Assembly: GCA_001766655.1 (NCBI GenBank)
Contig: MJCC01000013.1
Span: 465,642-529,641, forward strand
Source of the DNA: Phytomonas francai
Taxonomy: Eukaryota > Euglenozoa > Kinetoplastea > Trypanosomatida > Trypanosomatidae
Length of the DNA: 64,000 bases
Direction: 5' to 3'
Position numbers and translations under genes: made by a program. Positions 21,001-28,503 of this stretch are shown in pieces. How positions within the stretch are numbered: the stretch's first letter is position 1; each line of letters begins with the position of its first letter. The notes beneath the pieces were generated by a model. That model was given only the letters and a program-made list of their open reading frames with translations. It ran no database searches and was not told where the DNA came from.

Positions 21001-21646
21001 TGGAAACCTCCCCCTCTGGCGTGTACCGGTACGCATGAGAGCTCATGCAAGTCTCGGGCCGGCTCGCCGTATCGCCCCCTTCCGCGTGCTTCTTCCCGAC
21101 GTGGTGCGCGTCTCCCTCGCTGGGAGCATTACCAGACGGAGGCGGTTCGCTCCCAGCCGGGTCGTCGGACCTTCGAGGCGCGGATGTGGGCAAGGAGGTG
21201 TTCTGCAGAAAGACCGGCGGCCGCAGGGGGTGCCGTCGGCACGGCCGCGGAGGCCTCTGCCGGGTCGCGGCATCACTGCGGCGGTGCCGGTACCGCACGT
21301 CCATCGGGAGCGTGTAGGCGTAGCCAGGCGGCACCGCCGCTGAGCTGAACGAGCCTGTCAACTCCGCCACGGCTCGCATGTCGTTTTCGAGGGGACTACA
21401 CACACTCCCTCCACGACCACCGCTATCTCCTCCTGGTGGCTTGTCTGCGGGGACGTCGTCGGGCGGGGGCGGCGGCCACGCCGCGCGGGGCTCCCTTCCA
21501 AACTGCATCTCGGTGTAGCTCACGTCGGGGGCGCCCGGGATGAACTTTGTAGTCTTCTGAGATTGGCGCGCTCGAAGGATGGCGGGGTGGGGCACCTGTG
21601 AGTACTCGCAGCGGAGTTGGAAAAGGGTTATTAGGAAATTACCCAT
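18014..21646 (-). CDS. Degenerate acyl-CoA synthetase paralogue (probable pseudoenzyme)
   Basis: The protein has 1210 aa from the ATG at 21646; the frame is open further upstream, but that part translates purine-rich leader sequence. It belongs to the same array as the three synthetases to its right yet is about 500 residues longer, with an N-terminal extension and insertions around residues 500-620 and 690-790. The adenylation fold is recognisable, but its motifs are damaged. The ATP-binding loop SGTTGxPKG is shortened to EGDPKG (about residue 642). The YGxTE motif reads YAPTE, the HTGD motif reads HTGE, and the region around NSLGEYIA has become NSLGCVID. Family knowledge says these residues bind and activate the fatty acid, so activity is doubtful. 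The reading frame is intact, so it is probably a maintained protein rather than a pseudogene. The N-terminal half is very GC-rich. Confidence 0.8.
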   Translation of the reverse strand: MGNFLITLFQLRCEYSQVPHPAILRARQSQKTTKFIPGAPDVSYTEMQFGREPRAAWPPPPPDDVPADKPPGGDSGGRGGSVCSPLENDMRAVAELTGSFSSAAVPPGYAYTLPMDVRYRHRRSDAATRQRPPRPCRRHPLRPPVFLQNTSLPTSAPRRSDDPAGSEPPPSGNAPSEGDAHHVGKKHAEGGDTASRPETCMSSHAYRYTPEGEVSNSDSSSVGENSMNPLDCADAFQYYYGAEGTYKDVESAVFHAPHRALCASRDLQELYQTTWWPLADDDAGGDGSSVAGSSGPLLWSVVDQLRAFCALHPGAPALSWRAVTSYKYLSDPPAPSLARRCLRYMGPPQSMTCGELWASVEAFGRALRSLGLKPGDPVGLAWETRWEWLVMCYGCWSQGLVPAVFHGADGCLRRVATEVLLRAKAVVCQRHVVGRLRRYIREAAALHESCAADGEGGRQRAREPHRRVLPPRPLFIVMQQANIRETQFDPNGVVGSETQPDGHHRQEESDEKEEVLWWTEVLEYGKKVLFKRGEGQYRKRRQPRRHVSASLEEPYECDDDGVIVRSAKTTNRKLFTVGVDASLPRSAVQDRCDISPHSNLLNTTESLPTPIPLVPPRKHLHFVDSGSANGLVALRSSDLALVVYTEGDPKGVLLTHGALAASVAGYRERFGSMQLFPSASHDDSENRNANRYEEDKRVPGEENLHTSEVVESRRRNIKNHGIGNKASKKNRINYANEEQRREQGYYERIFEYLSTLKKTNPYGTIREWLQQAEEPRPRCSTDQPTYLAYLPLHNVQELVLEMVFLTEGFLLCYGSSATLTNADAHPRGDLDQYKPLVFSAVPHTLDQLSSTVTRTLSNGFPRVLFELGYEQRRQALRRGLDTPFLNQFIFGQPRQLLGGRCQLVLSCSGPLHPRTQEYLKVVCGVAVSQVYAPTEAAGCGAMQDLWVDHMRNIGDPLGPVEMKLRDVKQWSHCAVRPCGELLLRGPTIMAGYHCNPEKTAAVLESNGWLHTGEIVERLSDGTLRPVARLGPQDVNSLGCVIDVESLEAVYNQHPLCASRRDAGVGGSVCVLVHPFRSYICALVLTDKLHTTAFIQDAATQSHLSKASYAALKGGTRSGRTHEGSARGKGLSLSWPRCLREPLFNEAAAESLRELAVRHHSMPHELVRHVQVLYDEWTTHNGARTVTGRLARSVIEQRYKAIIEELFLWDT

Positions 21647-23315
21647 CGTGCATCTATCTTTTCTTTTCCTTTCTATCTGTGTAGGCAAGAGAAAGAACGG
21701 ACACTCATAGCAATTTTTTCGTACGCATTTAACCACCTTGGAACGAATTAAAAAAAAAAAACATTTGGCGCCATACCACGACTTCTTCTTGCTCTTCCTC
21801 CTTCTCTTTCTCTCTCTCTCTCTCCCTCTCCCTCCCTCCCCCCCCCTCCATTTCTTTAGAACCTCTTTGTGAATTGAATTACAACAATGGGTGAGCGCAT
21901 ACATAGCAAAGTAAAAAAAGGGGCTAATAAATTTGTGTACAAGGCATGACATTTAGTAAAACGCTGACCGTATAGAATGACGAACAATGTGGGGAAGAAA
22001 AGTAGGCGACGTTCAAAATCCATAAGGACTATAGTATACACTGTCTTGTTTAGTATGTGACGCTCTATCACAGGTGACTTGAAGTAGAATCCCTACATTA
22101 GGAATTTGAAACAGAGCCCAGCCTTTTAGGTATTGATAAAATGAAGAAAAAAATATCCCGTCATTTAAGAGGCTTTCTAATGATATACAAAGAGCCCTTG
22201 AGAGGGGCATCGATACCCGTACACTCTACCTGTATATGGGATTAACATTGCTACTTCTAAGACAGCCTTCCCACATACAGACTCTTGTTATCTCTCCACG
22301 CGGTCCGCCTTAGAGCGCAAAGCTTTAGAAAATCTCAAACACACCGTATCATGGATCTCTTGAACAACAATCGGTAGGAGTTTGAGCTACGCCTGACCTG
22401 CTCCAGCTGATGCCACTTATGGCAGGGTTGTTTCTTTTTTTTGGCCCCTTTCTTTCGCACCGTTTAATTTTACAAGTGGTTCTGTGTCTTTTGCAGTGAA
22501 TGAAATATAGCTTTTGATTAGTCTCCATAGGATGCAAAGAAAAGATCGTGATCTGTACGTAGGGGAGTGCTGTAGAGAAGCTAAAAATAGTGACATTCGA
22601 GAGCACGCACGAGGGAGAAGAGATCACCTTGCAGATAATTTTGCTTTAGCTGTCTACAACTATCGTAACAGAGAGATTGTGTGTTAGCCATCATAGACCT
22701 TCTCATTACACCTAATAGGCTGTCTACAAAAAAAAAGTAGAGAGAATATCAAAAAGACAGAGAAAGATATCAAGAACAGGACCAATAGTAGCCATCACAA
22801 GAAATTCGATGAAGGAAGCAACCTCGACACAGGAGAGGGGGATACTAAAATTACTCCCTTCTGTTGAGGGAGAACACGCCAATTATTATAGTATCGAAAA
22901 GCTGTACTATAGATACTTTATTAAATGAGAGATTACTAGCTTTTAGCCTTTAGCCCTTTATTTTTCAGGATATTTTAAAAGACTCTTTCCGCCTTTCAAT
23001 CCCTTTCTCTATGTGCTAGGGGAGCCTAATACACAGATACAAACACAAATAACGAATGTGATTTACTCTTTCCCCACATACATGCATGCAAATTAAGAAA
23101 TGCTTAATCAATGAAGATTGCGTAAATCAAATAATTATGTTCCTTTTCGACGTTTTCTTTAACCCACCAATTTGAAACTAGGAAAACCTATACGAAACCG
23201 AATAAGCATATTAAAATCATACATTTGAACAAATAACTTAGACATTTTCCAAGTGATAATTAACAGCATTCCTTATGATCGCTTCATTTTTTTCCCCAGT
23301 CGGCTATTGGGCGTT
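21647..23315. other. Long intergenic region between two synthetase genes
   Basis: AT-rich. Its left part has a CT-rich stretch on the plus strand (about 21780-21850), which on the transcribed strand is GA-rich and so not a normal acceptor tract. A T run on the minus strand (about 21749-21760) followed by AG is a candidate acceptor for the degenerate synthetase. No gene is seen. Confidence 0.55.
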
Positions 23316-25427
23316 CTAAATGTCGTCAAATAATGTATTAATCTCTTTTTCATATTTATTGCTTATAGGTTTTCGCAGTAATTTCATTGATGCAGACAAA
23401 AGTCCGTTCTCAGGTGTCCATAAATCCTCGACAAAATAGACTCGACGAATGCATTCGAACCGCTTCCGCTTAGCCTTCTCTGCGAGCAAGGCCATGGACG
23501 CCGCCGCAGCCTGCGTGAATTTCGGATCATTTAAAACTTCAGGATAGTCCGTATCACAGGAAAGATGACACTCACGAATAAACTGAGCTACTTTTCTCTT
23601 ATCGGTGACAGCCAAAGCGCAGATGTAGTTTCTGTGAGGGTGAACCACAACACAGACGCAGTTGTTGACGACTAGTGCATGATTGGCGTAAATCGACTCG
23701 AGGGTTTCGAGCGCAATGTACTCCCCCAGAGAGTTTTTTGCCAGCGCTTTAATGCGTCCGACCAGAGAAACACGACCTTTGCTGTCGATGCTACCCACAT
23801 CGCCCGTGTGGAACCATCCGTCCTCATCGATGGCCTCTTTGGTAAGATCCTCTTGCTTGTAGTATCCCTTGAAGAGAAAAGGTCCACGCAGGCAGATCTC
23901 TCCACGGGGTTCAGGCTTATCTGTGTGCTTGTAGTCCTCGACGTCGACCAGCTTAAGCTCCTCGCCAACAAGGACTTGTCCGGCCACACCTAAATCGATG
24001 TCTCCAACGCGTTGGATCGAGCCCACGCAAACCGTCTCAGTGAGACCCCAGCCGATCACCATAAGGCCGAAAACAACGTTGACGAACTCCTGCGTTGCCA
24101 TTGAGAGCGGACCACCGCCGGAAAGCAACAGCCGTATTCGTCCACCCATGGCAGCCTTCGTCTTACTAAAGACCTTTTTATCCCAGTACGGTGTGGCCTT
24201 GCCTTCTTTTAGGGCCTTGAGACGGCTCTGGTAGGCATGGTCAAAGATTCTGCGCCGAAGGGTGCCCGGTTCAGGTAGCTTCGCTTCAACCGCGCGCCGC
24301 ATGGTGTCGAAGACGCGCGGTACACTTATTAGAAGGGTTGGCTTGAACTCCGTAAGATCACCATGCGGCCTAGTTGTGACATCCGAAAGCGTACGCGGCG
24401 AAGTAAAGGCTATATTGCCACCTCGCACAAGGAAGATGTTCACAACACCAAACTCAAGAATATGCGCTAGCGGCAGGTACGAACAGTAAAGATCATCAGG
24501 TCGATAATCTATTAGACTAAAGAGCCAATTGTCCATGATTTTGACGCCTGCAGCGAAGCTACCATGAGTGTGAACGACACCTTTAGGGTTACCAGTGGTG
24601 CCGCTGGTGTACATGACGAGTGCAACCTTGTCATTATCCTCTGGTATGATGATCTTACGGGTCGATTTTGCTTTACTACCAAGTTCCACCACAGTCTTCC
24701 ACGACACCAGTCGTGTTCCGTTGGGGATATCATACCCATGCTCAGGCAGTTTGTCAAGATAAATAATAATACAAGGAGGTATAGAGCCTGCTATGATGTT
24801 TGAAAGCAACAAAGGAATGCTCTTGGCGTTGCACACAATTGCCTTGCATTGTGTTTCTTGAAGGGCATAAATAAGACCGTTTTCACCCAGGTTGGCGTAG
24901 ACTGTGACGATCAAAAAGTCCTGTAGCCATACTGCATACGCAGTAGAAAGCCACTCCCAACGAGTTTCCTCATAAATGGCAACACTTGCGCGATCTGTTA
25001 GTCCCAATTCTGCCAGGCCACGACTTAAATTAGACGTGTAATCCCATAGCTCCGAGTACGTCACCTTGACTCGATGGCCCATGTAAGACACATCCAGAGT
25101 CTTCTTCCCATCAGGCGTCTCAACCTCCTCTCTGACAATTTTCCGAAGCGGACAATAGTAGAGGGCACCGGAATTGGAATGCGAGGTACACAAACTAACG
25201 AACTGTTGGGTGTTATTTGGTCCATAGTATGCGTCGCGCTGAAACTCCTCCAACTCGGCATCGGTATGGTAGCGTCCGTTACGGTAGATCGCAGAGCTTG
25301 TTGGAGTTTCTGTCTCAGGCAGAGGAACACTGTCAAGACCGTAATTAGAATAGTTCGTGATAAGAGGATCCGGGACGAGGGAGTTCTTATGTAGTCGGTC
25401 CATAAAGGAAATGACACAGCCGCCCAT
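23316..25427 (-). CDS. Long-chain fatty acyl-CoA synthetase (array copy A)
   Basis: 703 aa from an ATG at 25427. The protein activates fatty acids to acyl-AMP and then to acyl-CoA. All adenylation motifs are intact: YTSGTTGNPKGVVHTHGS (about residue 271), GWGLTETVC, KGYYK, GWFHTGDVG, VGRIKALAKNSLGEYIALE. The length is normal for trypanosomatid ACS enzymes. The N-terminus MGGCVIS has Gly2 and Cys4, a candidate site for myristoylation and palmitoylation, which would tether the enzyme to membranes. Residues about 489-604 are encoded by 345 bp identical in nucleotide sequence to array copy B (28804-29148), although the rest of the two proteins differs widely. That indicates recent gene conversion. 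Substrate chain length cannot be told from sequence. Confidence 0.95.
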   Translation of the reverse strand: MGGCVISFMDRLHKNSLVPDPLITNYSNYGLDSVPLPETETPTSSAIYRNGRYHTDAELEEFQRDAYYGPNNTQQFVSLCTSHSNSGALYYCPLRKIVREEVETPDGKKTLDVSYMGHRVKVTYSELWDYTSNLSRGLAELGLTDRASVAIYEETRWEWLSTAYAVWLQDFLIVTVYANLGENGLIYALQETQCKAIVCNAKSIPLLLSNIIAGSIPPCIIIYLDKLPEHGYDIPNGTRLVSWKTVVELGSKAKSTRKIIIPEDNDKVALVMYTSGTTGNPKGVVHTHGSFAAGVKIMDNWLFSLIDYRPDDLYCSYLPLAHILEFGVVNIFLVRGGNIAFTSPRTLSDVTTRPHGDLTEFKPTLLISVPRVFDTMRRAVEAKLPEPGTLRRRIFDHAYQSRLKALKEGKATPYWDKKVFSKTKAAMGGRIRLLLSGGGPLSMATQEFVNVVFGLMVIGWGLTETVCVGSIQRVGDIDLGVAGQVLVGEELKLVDVEDYKHTDKPEPRGEICLRGPFLFKGYYKQEDLTKEAIDEDGWFHTGDVGSIDSKGRVSLVGRIKALAKNSLGEYIALETLESIYANHALVVNNCVCVVVHPHRNYICALAVTDKRKVAQFIRECHLSCDTDYPEVLNDPKFTQAAAASMALLAEKAKRKRFECIRRVYFVEDLWTPENGLLSASMKLLRKPISNKYEKEINTLFDDI
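23616..23960 (-). repeat. 345-bp tract identical to 28804-29148 (gene-conversion tract, copy A)
   Basis: I compared this stretch base by base with 28804-29148 and found no difference, while the flanking sequence diverges at once on both sides. It covers the HTGD and GRIK adenylation motifs. Confidence 0.93.
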
Positions 25428-26408
25428 TATTGCAATATATTACTTAAAGATAGGAGAATGTATAGCATGACACCTAAAGGCTAAACTAGCAAGGGCGAGA
25501 ACACAAGATGCACACACAGAGAAAGGAGATATAGATGAAATCCAAAGACAAGCTCCATTCCGTTCAGCAGAGGATACCAAGCAGACCGAGTCACCGTATC
25601 CATTCCGAGACATTAGTTAGACAAAAGTGTTCACGGGGTTGGATCCCCAGCTGCCCTGGCTATGTGCCAAGCAGCAAATGCGCCGACGTCCTCGCCACAG
25701 GGTCCCTCCTCAGGCCTCTTCGGCTGGAGGAGGACTGGCGGCGTGGGCGAGTGTGGGGCAGGGAGCGCAAACGAGAGCCCCCCCGGTCCACAGGACTCTC
25801 CTCCTCCCCCTCCTCCTCGGCCATCCTCGATCCACCCTCCTGGTGCGCAGCTACTAGCTTAGTCTAGCTTAGCACATTATTACCGCCAGCGGTACCCATG
25901 TATTGTTTGAGTGATGCCTTGAGACCTTCTACACTTGGCTTCGGAGAAAGAGACAGCTATCGTGAACAGAAAAGATGGAGTATGCGTCTAAAACCTAGGG
26001 GTTCGCGACGGGGAATGAACCAGAACCAACACCAGAAGAAACATTCGTTTTTTTCACAACCAGTTAGAATTATCCAATTATCGTGCACATGTGCACTTGT
26101 ATAGAACCTTACTGAAAGTTAAGATTTTAGTGTAGATTTAGTACAATAGAATTACTGATCACGATTACACCAGAAATTTTGCTATTAGTTTATCTGGGAG
26201 GCCAGTAAAAGCCATAGAAATAGTTCCATGAAATAAAAGTTAAATAAAACTTAACCTAAGTGTATCCCGAATTAGCCCTAAGGTGCGAAAAATACATAGA
26301 TAGTAAATAAGCTTGATATTTTTGAAAATTAGTAAAATTATGAGATTAGAGCGCCAGTCTAAATACATTTAAAACACATTCGCTGTTTTTTATAGAACAG
26401 AATGTTAA
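25428..26408. other. Intergenic region with a GC-rich island
   Basis: Mostly AT-rich, with an abrupt GC-rich island at about 25640-25860. Short frames exist there on both strands but none has a recognisable motif. It lies between the leader of synthetase copy A and the 3' end of threonine aldolase. Confidence 0.5.
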
Positions 26409-27452
26409 TTATTCTCCATCCTTATCAGTAATTTCGTGGAGTACCTCAACAAAGCGGAAACACTCCTCCTCTTTAGTGGCCCACGACGTGCAGAACCTCA
26501 CGACCATCCCACCATGGGGAAGCACCTTCTCGACATGGGACAAGAAGAGCTCATCCAAGCGCTTGAGGACATGCGGGGGGAATATAGGGAACTGGATGTT
26601 TGTCATCGAGTCCGTCCAGAACGTGTACCCGCACGCTTGTATACCGCGCTTCAGAATCATTGCTGTGCGGTTTGCGTGTTCAGCAAGTTTGAGGTAGAGA
26701 TTGTCACGGAGTAGCGCCTTAAACTGCACACCTATCAGCCACCCCTTGGACACCAGCCCGCCGTGCTGCTTTATGAGGTGCCGAGCACCGGGCTTGAGGT
26801 CATTGTGCATGATCAAAAGGGCCTCCCCAAATAGGGCGCCGTTCTTGCACATGCCGAGTGTGAACGCGTCAACCATACTCGCGATGCCAGGCAAGTTCAG
26901 GTCGTTACCAGACGCCGCAAGCGCACAGGATATGCGCGCACCATCCATGAACAGGTACAAGCCATTTTGGCGGCAGAACTGGGACACTTCGCTGAGCTCT
27001 TCCTTGGTGTAGATGGTGCCGACCTCGGTTGTGTTGGTAATGTACACCAGCTTGGGCACCAACGTGTGCACGCATGCATTACTCTTTATGATGCCGTCAA
27101 TCCTCTCGGGTGTTAACTTCCCGTTCACACCCTCCGTGGTAAGGATCTTGTGCCCAAAGCGCTCCGGATTGCCAGTCTCCAGCGTGTTGATGTGGCCCGT
27201 GGTTGCACTGATCACTGCCTCGTAGGGGCGCAGCGCGAGATCGATGGCGACGCTATTGGCCATAGTGCCTCCAATCAGAAAGTGCACATCCGCGTTGGGC
27301 TGCTGAACAATCTCGCGAATTATCTCAGCCGCTTCCATGTTGTGCCTATCGACACCATACCCCGGGTTCTGCTGGTAATTTATTTCGTATAGTGCCTCGA
27401 GGATGGAGGGGTGACAGCCCTCGCTGTAGTCAGAGGCAAAGGAGTACACCAT
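26409..27452 (-). CDS. Low-specificity L-threonine aldolase (PLP enzyme)
   Basis: 347 aa from an ATG at 27452. This fold-type I PLP enzyme cleaves threonine to glycine and acetaldehyde. Visible features are the N-terminal NPGYGVD, the IGGTMANSVA loop, His87 (TGHI) that would stack on the cofactor, Asp170 in MDGAR that pairs with the pyridine nitrogen, and the probable Schiff-base lysine K203 in GMCKNGALFGE. The sequence looks closer to bacterial threonine aldolases than to animal ones; this is an impression and needs a tree. Leishmania also carries this gene inside its acyl-CoA synthetase cluster, while T. brucei is reported to lack it (from memory). Here it sits between synthetase copies A and B. 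No mitochondrial presequence is seen, so it is probably cytosolic. Confidence 0.93.
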   Translation of the reverse strand: MVYSFASDYSEGCHPSILEALYEINYQQNPGYGVDRHNMEAAEIIREIVQQPNADVHFLIGGTMANSVAIDLALRPYEAVISATTGHINTLETGNPERFGHKILTTEGVNGKLTPERIDGIIKSNACVHTLVPKLVYITNTTEVGTIYTKEELSEVSQFCRQNGLYLFMDGARISCALAASGNDLNLPGIASMVDAFTLGMCKNGALFGEALLIMHNDLKPGARHLIKQHGGLVSKGWLIGVQFKALLRDNLYLKLAEHANRTAMILKRGIQACGYTFWTDSMTNIQFPIFPPHVLKRLDELFLSHVEKVLPHGGMVVRFCTSWATKEEECFRFVEVLHEITDKDGE

Positions 27453-28503
27453 AGCGCTGAGTGTGGTTATTGTTTGATTTATTATGCCTGTGTTCGGAGC
27501 TTCCTTGTGAGGTTACTTGTGAGCTTGGTTAATGTTTGAGAGTGAAAATATCTTTTATTTTGGTAGTTATCTTATATAAAAAAGAACTGTCTTTTGTGGA
27601 GGAGAGGGCGAAGCGATGTAAGAGAACCGGAGAGAAGACGAAAAGTATCAAAGCAAAGGGCTAGATCTTCGTTAGTCGCTATTTACTAGCAATACACTTC
27701 ACAGAAGTGCTCAGTGCCGTGTGCACAATATTCGGCAGCCCAAGTGAGTCGGGTCTTTGGATGCTTATGCATGTGTGGGTGCGTATATGCCGCTGTACCA
27801 GGCACAGATCCTGTCACGATAGAGCCCCTGCACACGGGCGCCGAAACGCCGAGGGGGGGGACCGTGGAAAGCCGCCGACACCCCTTCGTGTGTGCCTTTA
27901 CTTATCCTCAGAAAAGGGAGCCGGCAACGCTGTGCCGCGCCACCCCATAAAATTTGGTACACACCCTGCCCGGGGGATGAAACACTACAAAAGTTGACAA
28001 CGGCTTCGACCGGTGGCGGCGACAACACGCCGCCACACCCATCCTAGAGGAGTTCCTTTCATCTTACTCTGGCGACACAAGGCATCGACAGATCGATCCC
28101 CTTTTGCGAGCTCGGCCATGCCCTTCACAAAATGGGCTTGATAGCCTGGAGGACGGCGCACACCAACCGCCTTACATGGGGCTGGACTCGCAAGAAATAC
28201 TTCACAGGGGTGATCTGGGACACATATCAGGTATGTTTTACTCTTATTTTCTCTATCTTCTTAAACTGGGAACGAACGCCACCGCATCGTGGTTGTTAAT
28301 TATAGATTTTTTAGCAAATGCTCGAGTACAAGGCTAGTTAATATGTATACCGTTGCTAAATGCTAAAAAAACAACTTTTTTACCTAATATAAAAAAATGA
28401 TTTTCTCCAAGCATGCTATTCTCTCTTTATATAAAAGTTTGAAAGGTTTTCCCTTCTTAAAAAAAAAAAAAAACTCCTATAATGACAGTAGTTAAAACTT
28501 TAT
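27453..28503. other. Intergenic region with a second GC-rich island
   Basis: AT-rich ends flank a GC-richer section at about 27700-28200. A small plus-strand frame (27707-27997) and others are unsupported. A poly-A run at about 28460-28472 on the plus strand lies near the 3' end of synthetase copy B. Confidence 0.5.

Noticed and set aside
21647..21952. N-terminal extension of the degenerate synthetase to 21952
   Set aside because: It translates GA-rich and A-rich leader sequence into Arg/Lys runs. The MGNFLIT start at 21646 matches the position of the other synthetase starts better.
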